Of a DNA stretch of 42,538 nucleotides, positions 27,074 through 36,726 are shown piece by piece (the first letter of the stretch is position 1; each line of letters opens with the position of its first letter). The notes beneath the pieces were generated by a model. That model saw only the letters and a list, made by a program, of their open reading frames with translations. It was not told the DNA's origin and made no database searches. This DNA comes from Desulfuromonadaceae bacterium GWC2_58_13 (lineage in GTDB: Bacteria; Desulfobacterota; Desulfuromonadia; Desulfuromonadales; Trichloromonadaceae): positions 1 through 42,538 of the forward strand of contig MHXM01000155.1 in assembly GCA_001825565.1 (NCBI GenBank). The letters are read 5' to 3'. A program made the position numbers and the translations under genes.

Positions 27074-27313
27074 ATGAACGCGTTACGACCCATCCTGAGC
27101 CTGGCCGCAATACTGGCCACGACGGCTGGATCGGCCTTGGCCGCGCCGGCATCCAGCAGCAACCACATGGGTATCGGAGCCTGGCTCTTTATAGGCTTTT
27201 GCGCACTAATCTTCGTAGCTCAGCTGACACCGGCGCTCCTCTTACTATTCGGCATGGTCAAAGGAGCATTTGGAAGTAAGGAGAAAACCTCATCGACTCA
27301 TAGGTTTACGTAA
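27074..27313 (+). CDS. Small membrane/secreted protein at head of cytochrome operon
   Basis: Signal peptide ([20 protein letters not shown]) and one TM ([29 protein letters not shown]); SD aaggag. ATG 27071 also possible. Confidence 0.7.
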   Translation: MNALRPILSLAAILATTAGSALAAPASSSNHMGIGAWLFIGFCALIFVAQLTPALLLLFGMVKGAFGSKEKTSSTHRFT

Positions 27314-27390
27314 CGACAAAAGACTCACCCCGACGTAGCAATCCCTTAGATAGCAAGACTAAAACTTTTCCTGAGAAAAGGGGGAACACC

Positions 27391-28443
27391 GTGCGACAAC
27401 CAACTAAACACATGCTACTGCTGCCCAACTTGATCCTGGCCCTGCTTTTCTGTATTACGACGGCAGGCGCCATGGAATCAACGGATTGCCTGGAGTGCCA
27501 TAGCGATGCAGAGATGGTCGGCGAATCGTTTACCATCAACAGCGAACATTTCGACACCACGGCGCATGCCGAAATGGGATGTTCGGGTTGCCATGAATCC
27601 GTTACCGAGGCCCACCCGGATGATGGGCTGCCTCCGTCAAAAGCCAGCTGCAAAGACTGCCATGACGACGTCTATAAAGAATACACCCTGAGTCTTCACG
27701 GTTCCAACGCCAGCTGTTCGGACTGCCACAATCCCCACGAAGCGAAATCGCCCACCGAGGTTTCCGGCTTTGACATGAATCGCCAATGTTCTTCCTGCCA
27801 CGACACGGCAGAAACTGTCGAATCCCACGACCAGTGGCTGCCTCAGGCGGGGCTGCATATCGAAGCACTTCCCTGCATAACCTGCCATACCGGTTCGGAA
27901 AACTACGTCATCACCATGTACCTGATCAAACGCGACCAGGATAATCGCTACAGCAATTTCAAACCCGCGGGCCGGGAAGACCTTGAGCGTTTGGCCGGAG
28001 AGAAACCTGTTCAGGAACTGGTGGACACCGACAACAATGGTCTTATCTCTCTCTCCGAGCTCAGAGCCTTCAACAACAATCCGACCTACACGGACATGCG
28101 CCTGTGGGGTATGATGACCCCTGAATCGGTCACCCATTCCTACCAGATTCTCGACAACCGCTGGGACTGTTCCTTCTGCCATGCGTCCGGACCGGACGCC
28201 ATGCAGACCAGCTATGTCGCCTTTCCGGAAAAAGATGGAACATATAATCGTCTCGCCGTTGAAAAAGGCGCGGTTCTCGACGTCCTCAATGGAACACCCG
28301 ACTTCTACATGATGGGCGCAACCCGCAACAAGTGGCTGAACATCGCCGGACTGCTGATTATCGTCGGCGGCACGATCATGCCCATTGGCCACGGCACCCT
28401 GCGCTTTTTGACCCGTAAAAACAGAGAAGGAAAGGGGCACTAA
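27391..28443 (+). CDS. Seven-CxxCH membrane-anchored cytochrome c with EF-hand-like loop (CbcA-like)
   Basis: CLECH, CSGCH, CKDCH, CSDCH, CSSCH, CITCH, CSFCH; C-terminal [25 protein letters not shown]-hand loop [12 protein letters not shown]. Confidence 0.9.
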   Translation: MRQPTKHMLLLPNLILALLFCITTAGAMESTDCLECHSDAEMVGESFTINSEHFDTTAHAEMGCSGCHESVTEAHPDDGLPPSKASCKDCHDDVYKEYTLSLHGSNASCSDCHNPHEAKSPTEVSGFDMNRQCSSCHDTAETVESHDQWLPQAGLHIEALPCITCHTGSENYVITMYLIKRDQDNRYSNFKPAGREDLERLAGEKPVQELVDTDNNGLISLSELRAFNNNPTYTDMRLWGMMTPESVTHSYQILDNRWDCSFCHASGPDAMQTSYVAFPEKDGTYNRLAVEKGAVLDVLNGTPDFYMMGATRNKWLNIAGLLIIVGGTIMPIGHGTLRFLTRKNREGKGH

Positions 28444-28445
28444 TT

Positions 28446-29090
28446 ATGTCTGAGAAAAAGGCGATGATCTATCTGCAGCCGACTCCAGTAAGAATCTGGC
28501 ACTGGCTGAATGCCCTGGGAATTGTTACCCTCTGCGTTACGGGCGCCCAAATTAGATTTCCTGAATACGTGAATATTTTTGGCACCTACAAGGCGGCCAT
28601 CGAACTTCACAATACCGCCGGCATCGTTGTGGCGATTTCGTTCTTCCTTTGGATTTTCTACTACCTGATCGTTGCCGGCACCTTGGTGAAACTTTATGTT
28701 CCCAACATGGGTGACATCCAACACGGAATTCTGCGGCAGGCCCTGTTCTATTTTTTCAACTACTTCCGGGGCAAACCCAATCCTCACCACACCACCCCTG
28801 AAAACAAGTTCAACCCCATGCAGAAAGCGGCCTATCTGGTGATCATGGCGGTTCTGGTGCCCCTGGTCATCGTTTCCGGAATTCTGTTGCTGAACATCGA
28901 ACCTCTGCGCAATACGCTGCTGATGATCGGCGGGCTGAAAATCCTGGTCGGCGTCCACTTTCTGCTGGCTTGTTCCCTCTGCGCATTCCTTTTCACCCAT
29001 GTCTACCTGGCAACGTTGGGACATACCCCCTTCGCCCACTTTGTTCCGATGTGGACCGGCTGGGAAGAGGTTGAAGAGGACCATCATTGA
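28446..29090 (+). CDS. Cytochrome b561/FdnI-type multi-TM b-type cytochrome (CbcB-like)
   Basis: YLQPTPVRIWHWLNALGIVTLCVTGAQIRFP; ELHNTAGIVVAISFFLWIFYYL; GVHFLLACSLCAFLFTHVYLATLGHTPFAHF; 2 bp after the cytochrome c stop. Confidence 0.88.
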   Translation: MSEKKAMIYLQPTPVRIWHWLNALGIVTLCVTGAQIRFPEYVNIFGTYKAAIELHNTAGIVVAISFFLWIFYYLIVAGTLVKLYVPNMGDIQHGILRQALFYFFNYFRGKPNPHHTTPENKFNPMQKAAYLVIMAVLVPLVIVSGILLLNIEPLRNTLLMIGGLKILVGVHFLLACSLCAFLFTHVYLATLGHTPFAHFVPMWTGWEEVEEDHH

Positions 29091-29114
29091 TCCAATTTTT
29101 TTAGCTCAACCCTG

Positions 29115-29152
29115 AAAAAAGCGAAGCGTCCAATCGGGCGCTTCGCTTTTTT
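29115..29152. terminator. Terminator after the cytochrome operon
   Basis: AAAAAAGCGAAGCG...CGCTTCGCTTTTTT. Confidence 0.9.
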
Positions 29153-29219
29153 CCATCCGGAAACAAATGCCGCATAAAGGGCATTTATGGTAGAAAAAAC
29201 GGCTATCTAAGGGGGAAAT

Positions 29220-29591
29220 ATGACGACCCATAACCGGCGGGCTGCACCCGAGCGCCGCCAAGGGCCCGATTGCTGGAACCGGGCCATGCACTGGATTGCC
29301 GTCACGATCTGGGGCCTGATGCTGACGGCTCTGCTCATCGTCGGCTGGGCCAAACCGCAGGTCGAAACCTTCTTTGACCGCTATTACCAACTTGCCCTGC
29401 GCTCCACCTGGGATATGGATCTGGCCAAATATATTTTTTACTGCATGACAACGGGGCTGCTGCTCAGCCTCATTGGTCTAACCATCAACCAGCGCCGCCA
29501 CCGTCGTCGGGATGATGAATACCTCGTTTCGTTAATCCTCTCCGCTGCCATTTGCGTCAGCGGGATCTGTCTTTACCTCTATTCATTCTGA
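29220..29591 (+). CDS. Small multi-TM protein of unknown function
   Basis: About 3 hydrophobic helices (WIAVTIWGLMLTALLIVGWA; YIFYCMTTGLLLSLIGLTI; LVSLILSAAICVSGICLYLYSF); SD AAGGGGG. Confidence 0.7.
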   Translation: MTTHNRRAAPERRQGPDCWNRAMHWIAVTIWGLMLTALLIVGWAKPQVETFFDRYYQLALRSTWDMDLAKYIFYCMTTGLLLSLIGLTINQRRHRRRDDEYLVSLILSAAICVSGICLYLYSF

Positions 29592-30024
29592 CCTCACCAC
29601 CGTCATAAATAATCACCTCCCCGGCATTACCCGATTTCCAGCCTTCCGTTCCCCGAGACACCTTAAAAATGCCCTGATCTTCACTAAAAACTCTCGTTGC
29701 CGGCACCTATGGTTCAATCCGTGGGCAGTGGCGACCGATTCCAAACATTTACATGTTTGCGTTTAACAGACGCAGACTGCCCGCCTTGACATCGAGTGCC
29801 GAAACGGTACGCTGAACCAGAAATCCTAGTGTTTCCTGAAAAATAGCCGTAAAAATGCAACTTTGCGCAAAGACATAATTTGCGAGGCATTCTGATCGGA
29901 AATCGGGCGAATTCAGTGAATCTCTTCAATGATAAATTCACATATTTTTGCATGCCCGGACAAGTTCCCCCCGATCGAACGACTCAAGCACTTGCAATGA
30001 TACCCGATTTTTTTTAGCGGACAT

Positions 30025-30057
30025 CTTACCAATCGCTAACACAATCCTAACCATTGG
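30025..30057 (+). promoter_or_regulatory. Candidate Pho box: three tandem 11-bp repeats upstream of pstS
   Basis: CTTACCAATCG-CTAACACAATC-CTAACCATTGG, exact 11-bp period. Confidence 0.65.
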
Positions 30058-30134
30058 CGACGAAGATCACCGCTAACCAAACGAAACGAACAAATCGACC
30101 CTGCCAAGGGGACACATCTCACAAGGAGATCTCC

Positions 30135-31115
30135 ATGAAAAGAAACATCGCAAAGAAGTGGTTGTTAATGGCGGCGACCCTGGTCGCTATTGCGGGTACC
30201 GCCCAGGCCGAACCGATCACGGTCGACCCGGCCCTGGCCGGCTACACCAAAACTCAAGGCGTATCGGGCAACCTTAACAGCATCGGCTCCGACACCCTGA
30301 ACAATCTGATGACCTTCTGGGCCGAAGGATTCCGCAAGCAATATCCCAATGTCAACATTCAGATCGAAGGCAAGGGCTCCAGCACCGCGCCCCCGGCCCT
30401 GATCGAAGGGACCGCGCAGATCGGGCCAATGTCGCGCGCAATGAAGAAAAGCGAGATAGAAGCCTTTGAAGCCAAGTTCGGCTACAAACCGACCGCCATT
30501 GGCGTGGCGCTCGACTCGCTGGCCGTTTATGTCAACAAGGATAACCCCATCGAGAAGCTGTCCCTGGTTCAGGTTGATGCCATCTTCTCGAAAAACCGCA
30601 AGGGCGGTGCCAATGCGGAAATCACCACCTGGGGCCAGGTTGGTCTGAGTGGTGAACAGGCCGGTCAGCCGCTTAGCCTCTATGGGCGCAACTCGGCCTC
30701 CGGCACCTACGGCTACTTCAAGGAGAACGCTCTCTTCAAAGGCGACTTCAAGGACACCGTCAAGGAGCAACCCGGCAGCGCCTCGGTCGTATTGTCGGTC
30801 ACCGAGGACAAGGCCGGCATCGGCTACTCGGGGATCGGTTACAAAACCTCCGGAGTCAAAGCCATCGCCCTGTCCAAAACGGATGGCGAAGAGGCTTTCG
30901 AGCCAAACTACGACAACGTTTTGACCGGCAAGTATCCCCTCGGCCGCATGCTCTACCTCTACGTCGCCAAGCAGCCCAACCAACCGCTGCCGAAAATGAT
31001 CGATGAGTTCGTCAAGTACGTTCTCTCTAAGGAAGGCCAGGAGATCGTGGTTAAAGACGGCTATCTTCCCCTTCCCGCCAAAGTTGCAGACAAGCAGATG
31101 GATTTGCTAAAGTAA
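30135..31115 (+). CDS. pstS: Phosphate ABC transporter substrate-binding protein PstS
   Basis: Start trimmed to the signal peptide [67 protein letters not shown]. Confidence 0.93.
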   Translation: MKRNIAKKWLLMAATLVAIAGTAQAEPITVDPALAGYTKTQGVSGNLNSIGSDTLNNLMTFWAEGFRKQYPNVNIQIEGKGSSTAPPALIEGTAQIGPMSRAMKKSEIEAFEAKFGYKPTAIGVALDSLAVYVNKDNPIEKLSLVQVDAIFSKNRKGGANAEITTWGQVGLSGEQAGQPLSLYGRNSASGTYGYFKENALFKGDFKDTVKEQPGSASVVLSVTEDKAGIGYSGIGYKTSGVKAIALSKTDGEEAFEPNYDNVLTGKYPLGRMLYLYVAKQPNQPLPKMIDEFVKYVLSKEGQEIVVKDGYLPLPAKVADKQMDLLK

Positions 31116-31147
31116 ACAGCCAGTCCCATTAGACTCAACTGTCCCGA

Positions 31148-31178
31148 CCTGCCTGCCGCTCTCGGCAGGCAGGTTTTT
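31148..31178 (+). terminator. Intergenic hairpin (attenuator/terminator) between pstS and pstC
   Basis: CCTGCCTGCCG-CTCT-CGGCAGGCAGG-TTTTT: 11-bp perfect stem. Confidence 0.85.
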
Positions 31179-31212
31179 GTGCATCAATCCGCACCTACAC
31201 AAGGCACCCTGA

Positions 31213-33438
31213 ATGGACAAAAAAGTACTCAGGAGGATCAAGCTTCGGGATCGAATCGCCCGCTGGGTCATCACCATTGGCGGCATGTCGATCATCGCCA
31301 GCGTCATCCTCATTCTGCTTCTGATCGGTAATGTGACCCTCCCGCTTTTCCAGGAACCCGCCGCCGTGCCGCTGGCGGAAATCGACCTCGGGAAGTCGCC
31401 GAAGCAGCCTGAACCACTTGCCATCGACATCGACGAATACCTGGAAAACGCTGTCGTTTTTTCGGCCGCCAGCGCCTTTGAGTTTTATGCAACCGGGACG
31501 GGCGCACTCATCGATACCATTCCCGTCGCTCCGCCGAAAACCCCGACCGCCATCCCGATCCGGGTCACCGTCGACGCACCGCTTACCTTCAGCGTGCAAT
31601 GGAACGACGGCAGTCTGAGTGTGGAACAGATCCGCTTTCTCCCCCAATTCGATGCCGATGGAAAGCGAACCTTCGGGCGCCAGGTTCTGCGCAAAGGCAG
31701 CTTTGATCCGCCGCCGGAGGGCATTCCGCTGCAATCGCTGACGCGGATGGAAAGCGACCGTCAGGTGCGGGTCGATCTGTTGGCCGACAACCGCCTGAAA
31801 GTGACCCAGGTCATCGTTGAGTCGGATATCTTCGGCAACGAAGAACAAACCGAGCACGTCAGTTTCCTCGCCAATGTCAATTCCGCCATCAGCGCTCTGA
31901 CCCTCGACCATCACGGCCTGGCCCTGTATGCCGGCACGGCCGACGGCAGCCTGCTGCACTGGGATCTCGCCGAGGCCGGCAGCCCAAAATTACTGAGCCA
32001 TGTCAGCGCTCTCAACAGCAACCATCGCATTACCGCAATGGCCATGATCCTCGGCGATATTTCCCTGGTCGTCGGTGACGACCAGGGCCGCCTCAGCACT
32101 TGGTTTCCGGTGCGCGTTGAAAAAGGCGCCAGTGAAAAGCGGCTGACCCGGATTCACCAGCTGGCCGCGCATGACAGCGCGATTACCGCCATTACCCCGT
32201 CCCGACGGGACAAATCGCTGGCCAGCCTCGATGCCCATGGCAGCATCCACCTCGATCACATGACCAGCGAACGCCACCTGATCACCCTGGAAAATCCACA
32301 ACCGCTGACCCGGATTTCCCTGGCCCCACGCGGCAACGGACTGATCGGCCTCGACGCCGAAGGACGCCTGCAACTGTGGTCGATCAGCAACCCGCACCCG
32401 GAAATCAGCCTGAAGACCCTGTTCGGCAAGGTCTGGTACGAAAGCTACGACGCACCGGCCCTGGTCTGGCAATCGTCCTCCGGCAGCGACGACTTTGAAC
32501 CCAAGTTAAGTTTGACGCCCCTGATCTTCGGCACCCTTAAAGGGACCTTTTACGCGATGATCTTCGCCATCCCCATTGCTCTCTACGGCGCCATCTATAT
32601 CAGCCAGTTTGGCAGCAGCCGGATGCGCCAATGGATCAAGCCGGGAGTCGAAGTCATGGCGGCGATTCCCTCGGTGGTTATCGGTTTTCTCGCGGCCCTC
32701 TGGTTCGCACCCAAGTTGGAAAAGGCCGTGCCGGCCCTGTTTCTCGCCATCGTCTTCATCCCTCTGGCTCTGGTTCTTGGGATTCTGCTATGGCAGTGGC
32801 TGCGGCGTTACCAACCGCTGAAAACCGTCGAGCGGGGATATGAGTTCATCGCCATCGCTCCGGTCCTGCTGCTGGCCATCGCCGCTTCCATTACCCTGGG
32901 GCCGCTGGTGGAACAGTGGTTTTTTGCCGGCGACTTCAAGCTCTGGCTGTTTAACGACGCCGGCACCCGTTATGACCCACGTAATTGCATCGTCATCGCT
33001 TTCGCTCTGGGATTTGCGGTCATTCCGATCATTTTCACCATTGCCGAGGATTCGCTCTCCAACGTCCCGTCCAGTCTCAAGGCAGCATCATTAGCCCTCG
33101 GCGCCAGCCGCTGGCAGACGGTCTGGCGGGTGATTCTGCCATCGGCATTGCCGGGCATATTTGCGGGAATCATGATCGGCCTGGGACGAGCGATCGGCGA
33201 AACCATGATCGTGCTGATGGCTACCGGCAACACGCCGATCATCGATCCGAGCATCTTCAACGGCATGCGTCCGCTATCGTCGAATATCGCCGTGGAAATC
33301 CCCGAAGCCCCCTTCGGCGGCACCCTGTACCGGGTTTTGTTTTTGTCGTCGGTAATTCTGTTTGTCCTGACCTTTGCTCTCAATACGGTAGCCGAGGTCG
33401 TCAGGCAACGACTGCGAAAAAAATACGGTCGTTTCTAA
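31213..33438 (+). CDS. pstC: Phosphate ABC transporter permease PstC with large WD40/beta-propeller-like periplasmic insertion
   Basis: N-terminal TM, about 370 aa with repeated HHGLALYAGTADGSLLHWDL-type blades, then canonical permease with EAA loop (SLKAASLALGASRWQTVWRVILPSALPGI). Confidence 0.88.
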   Translation: MDKKVLRRIKLRDRIARWVITIGGMSIIASVILILLLIGNVTLPLFQEPAAVPLAEIDLGKSPKQPEPLAIDIDEYLENAVVFSAASAFEFYATGTGALIDTIPVAPPKTPTAIPIRVTVDAPLTFSVQWNDGSLSVEQIRFLPQFDADGKRTFGRQVLRKGSFDPPPEGIPLQSLTRMESDRQVRVDLLADNRLKVTQVIVESDIFGNEEQTEHVSFLANVNSAISALTLDHHGLALYAGTADGSLLHWDLAEAGSPKLLSHVSALNSNHRITAMAMILGDISLVVGDDQGRLSTWFPVRVEKGASEKRLTRIHQLAAHDSAITAITPSRRDKSLASLDAHGSIHLDHMTSERHLITLENPQPLTRISLAPRGNGLIGLDAEGRLQLWSISNPHPEISLKTLFGKVWYESYDAPALVWQSSSGSDDFEPKLSLTPLIFGTLKGTFYAMIFAIPIALYGAIYISQFGSSRMRQWIKPGVEVMAAIPSVVIGFLAALWFAPKLEKAVPALFLAIVFIPLALVLGILLWQWLRRYQPLKTVERGYEFIAIAPVLLLAIAASITLGPLVEQWFFAGDFKLWLFNDAGTRYDPRNCIVIAFALGFAVIPIIFTIAEDSLSNVPSSLKAASLALGASRWQTVWRVILPSALPGIFAGIMIGLGRAIGETMIVLMATGNTPIIDPSIFNGMRPLSSNIAVEIPEAPFGGTLYRVLFLSSVILFVLTFALNTVAEVVRQRLRKKYGRF

Positions 33439-33470
33439 CGTTTCAATATTCCGATTGAGGATTCCGACCC

Positions 33471-35057
33471 ATGAAAAAATACTGGCGTGAAGGCGAACCG
33501 ATGGTATGGGCAACCGGGGCCGCCCTGACCCTGACCCTGATGATCGCCGCAACTCTGATCATCGTGGTCATGGTCAACGGTCTGGGAGTGTTCTGGCCGA
33601 AAAATCTGACCCTGGTCACCCTCAAAAGCGGCAGCCGGGTACTGGGAGAAGTTGTCCAACGCGAAGCGACCGCTTCCGGCGAGGGCGAGCGACTGCAGTT
33701 CAAGATCGGCAACCGCGACCTCTACGGCCTCGATTTCCGCTGGGTCGATGAAGCGGATTTCGAAAAGACGGAACTGCCGGAAGCAGCCATGGTGCTGGAA
33801 CGCCAGGAGTACGGCAATTTCTATGGCATGTTGCAGAGCGTCAGCGCTCCCGGGTTCGAAGCGAGTTCCTCGCAGGCGCTAGAACAATTGATGGAACAGG
33901 TGGCCATAAAAAAACAAGGGCTGGAAGAATTCACCGAGAAGATTAATGACCTGAACCGGCGCACGTCCAAACTCGAACATCAGAAGCAGATCCTGTTTCA
34001 CGACGACCCGCAAAAAAACCAGGACGCCATCGCCGCCCTTGATCGGCAGGTCGAAGCCCTTCGCGGCGAATTCGAGCATCTGGTGAATCGCCAGACGGAG
34101 GCGGCCGTCGAACTGCATCATTACACCGCCACCTTCAGCGACGTCAACGGCACTCAAAAAACCATGCAGGCGACCGAGATCGTCCGTTACTACCAGCCCA
34201 ACACCATGAACGTGTTTGAAAAAGGACTTCTTTACCTGGCCAGGGTGGTGGAGTTGTTCATCGACGATCCGCGCGAATCCAATACCGAAGGGGGCCTGTT
34301 TCCAGCCATATTCGGCACGGTCATGCTGATCTTCCTGATGAGTCTTTTTTCCTTCCCTCTCGGGGTTATCGCCGCCGTCTACCTGCGGGAATATGCCAAG
34401 GATGGCACGGCGGTGCGACTGGTTCGGATCGCGGTCAATAACCTGGCCGGCATCCCTTCCATCGTCTACGGTATCTTCGGCCTCGGCTTCTTCGTCTACG
34501 GCATCGGCTCCGGCATCGACCAGATATTCTTTCCCGAACGCCTGCCGACCCCGACCTTCGGCACCGGAGGCATTCTCTGGGCCAGCCTGACCCTGGCCCT
34601 GCTCACCGTGCCGGTGGTGATCGTCGCCACCGAAGAGGCCCTCGGCGCCATTCCCACCGGCATCCGCGAAGGCTCGTTGGCCCTCGGCTCGACCAAGTTC
34701 CAGGCCCTGGTGCGAATTCTGCTGCCGATGGCTTCACCCGGCATCATGACCGGGCTGATCCTGGCCATGGCCCGGGCCGCCGGCGAGGTCGCTCCCCTGA
34801 TGATCACCGGGGTGGTTAAACTGGCTCCGGCGTTACCGCTGGACGGAACCTTTCCGTTTTTGCACCTGGATCGCAAGTTCATGCATCTCGGTTTTCACAT
34901 CTATGACATCGCCTTCCAGTCCCCCAACGTCGAGGCGGCCAAACCAATGGTCTACGTCACCACCCTGCTGCTGGTGCTGATCGTGCTGCTGATGAGCAGC
35001 GTCGCCATCCATTTGCGTAACAAGATGAAAAAACGCTATACTTACGGAACGTTCTAA
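33471..35057 (+). CDS. pstA: Phosphate ABC transporter permease PstA with coiled-coil N-terminal extension
   Basis: N-terminal TM, coiled coil [35 protein letters not shown], canonical C-terminal permease ([28 protein letters not shown]). Confidence 0.9.
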   Translation: MKKYWREGEPMVWATGAALTLTLMIAATLIIVVMVNGLGVFWPKNLTLVTLKSGSRVLGEVVQREATASGEGERLQFKIGNRDLYGLDFRWVDEADFEKTELPEAAMVLERQEYGNFYGMLQSVSAPGFEASSSQALEQLMEQVAIKKQGLEEFTEKINDLNRRTSKLEHQKQILFHDDPQKNQDAIAALDRQVEALRGEFEHLVNRQTEAAVELHHYTATFSDVNGTQKTMQATEIVRYYQPNTMNVFEKGLLYLARVVELFIDDPRESNTEGGLFPAIFGTVMLIFLMSLFSFPLGVIAAVYLREYAKDGTAVRLVRIAVNNLAGIPSIVYGIFGLGFFVYGIGSGIDQIFFPERLPTPTFGTGGILWASLTLALLTVPVVIVATEEALGAIPTGIREGSLALGSTKFQALVRILLPMASPGIMTGLILAMARAAGEVAPLMITGVVKLAPALPLDGTFPFLHLDRKFMHLGFHIYDIAFQSPNVEAAKPMVYVTTLLLVLIVLLMSSVAIHLRNKMKKRYTYGTF

Positions 35058-35122
35058 ACGAAGACGGTCTCGCAAACGTTATCCCTGCAACCGATACGAA
35101 AGTTTTACCACGAGGTCCCCAC

Positions 35123-35902
35123 ATGAACGAACAACCCAACGCCGGCGCCGCCCCGGTCATCGACGCCCAGAAGGTCAACTTCTACTACGGCAACTCCCAG
35201 GCGTTGCACCATATCAGCCTCTCTTTTCCGCGTCGCCAGGTCACCGCCCTGATCGGCCCATCCGGCTGCGGCAAATCGACCTTTCTACGCTGTCTCAACC
35301 GGATGAACGACCTGGTCGACGGCGCCCGGGTCGAAGGGAAGATCCTCCTCGGCGACATCGACATCAATTCCTCGGCGATGGACGTCATCGAACTGCGCCG
35401 CCGGGTCGGAATGGTTTTCCAGAAATCCAATCCTTTCCCCAAGTCGATCTACGAAAACGTTATTTACGGCCTGCGCATCGCCGGGGTCAGAGACAAGGCG
35501 ACCCTCGACGAAGCGGTCGAGCACAGCCTGAAAGGAGCCGCGCTTTGGGATGAAGTCAAGGACCGGTTGCAGGAGTCGGCCCTCGGCATGTCCGGTGGCC
35601 AGCAGCAGCGGCTTTGCATCGCCCGGGCCATCGCCGTCAACCCCGAAGTCATCCTGATGGACGAGCCGTGCAGCGCCCTCGACCCCAAATCGACGGCCCG
35701 GGTCGAAGAACTGATTGGCGAGTTGCGGCAGGACTACACCATCATCATCGTCACCCACAACATGCAGCAGGCCGCCCGGGTTTCCGACCATACGGCTTTC
35801 CTCTACGAAGGGCTGCTGGTGGAATACGGGTTAACCAAAAAAATCTTTATGAAACCGAAAAACAAAAAAACCGAAGATTACATCACCGGTCGTTTCGGAT
35901 AA
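35123..35902 (+). CDS. pstB: Phosphate ABC transporter ATP-binding protein PstB
   Basis: Walker [21 protein letters not shown]; signature [35 protein letters not shown]. Confidence 0.97.
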   Translation: MNEQPNAGAAPVIDAQKVNFYYGNSQALHHISLSFPRRQVTALIGPSGCGKSTFLRCLNRMNDLVDGARVEGKILLGDIDINSSAMDVIELRRRVGMVFQKSNPFPKSIYENVIYGLRIAGVRDKATLDEAVEHSLKGAALWDEVKDRLQESALGMSGGQQQRLCIARAIAVNPEVILMDEPCSALDPKSTARVEELIGELRQDYTIIIVTHNMQQAARVSDHTAFLYEGLLVEYGLTKKIFMKPKNKKTEDYITGRFG

Positions 35903-35913
35903 GGGAGTGCGCC

Positions 35914-36597
35914 ATGACGCAACTGTTGCAGAAAGAATTGGATAAACTGAAAAACCAGCTGCTGACCCTGAGCGCAGTCGTTGAGGAAGCGGTGCGCAAA
36001 GCCTCCCAGTCCCTGGAAACCTTCGATGCGGTCATCGCCAGGCAGGTGATCGGCGCCGACCAACAGATCAATCAGATGGAGGTCGAACTGGAGGAAGAGT
36101 GCCTCAAGGTGCTCGCCCTGCATCAACCGGTGGCCATCGACTTGCGCTACATCGTGGCGGTGCTCAAGATCAACAATGACCTCGAACGGATCGGCGATTT
36201 GGCTTCAAACATCGCTGAACGGGCCCTGACCCTGGCCGGAGAAGCCCGAATTACGCCTCCCTTCGACTGCGCCAGGATGGCCGACAAGGCGCAAACCATG
36301 CTGAATAAAAGTCTCGACTGCCTGGTGCAAATGGATATCCGGCTGGCTCGCCAGGTACTGAAACTGGATGACGAGATCGACCAGCAACACCGGGAAAACT
36401 TCGGCCTGATCAAGGATCAGATCCGCCTGCAACCTGAAAAAATCGATGCCCTGAGCCAATATCTCACGGTTTCCCGGCATCTGGAACGGATCGCCGATCT
36501 GGCCACCAACATCGCCGAGGACGTCTACTACATGATCGAAGGGGAAATCGTCCGCCACACCAGCAGCTGGTGCAACGGGGCGCCGGACAATAACTGA
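35914..36597 (+). CDS. phoU: Phosphate signalling/transport regulator PhoU
   Basis: Start MTQLLQKELDKLKNQLL; PVAIDLRYIVAVLKINNDLERIGDLASNIAERAL and ISRHLERIADLATNIAEDVYYMIEG-type repeats. Confidence 0.95.
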   Translation: MTQLLQKELDKLKNQLLTLSAVVEEAVRKASQSLETFDAVIARQVIGADQQINQMEVELEEECLKVLALHQPVAIDLRYIVAVLKINNDLERIGDLASNIAERALTLAGEARITPPFDCARMADKAQTMLNKSLDCLVQMDIRLARQVLKLDDEIDQQHRENFGLIKDQIRLQPEKIDALSQYLTVSRHLERIADLATNIAEDVYYMIEGEIVRHTSSWCNGAPDNN

Positions 36598-36617
36598 AAC
36601 AGACAAGGAGAGCGATC

Positions 36618-36653
36618 AAGGGACCGAAGCCATACGGCTTCGGTCCCTTTTTT
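36618..36653 (+). terminator. Rho-independent terminator of the pst operon
   Basis: AGGGACCGAAGCC-ATAC-GGCTTCGGTCCCTTTTTT. Confidence 0.92.
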
Positions 36654-36726
36654 GTTAAAGCAGAGTTGCCAAATGCTGCCCAACTCTGGCAGAATCACGA
36701 TATTCCGCAACCCAAGGAGCCTCCCC

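Noticed and set aside
30165-30983. 272-aa minus-strand ORF opposite pstS
   Set aside because: Antisense shadow of PstS.
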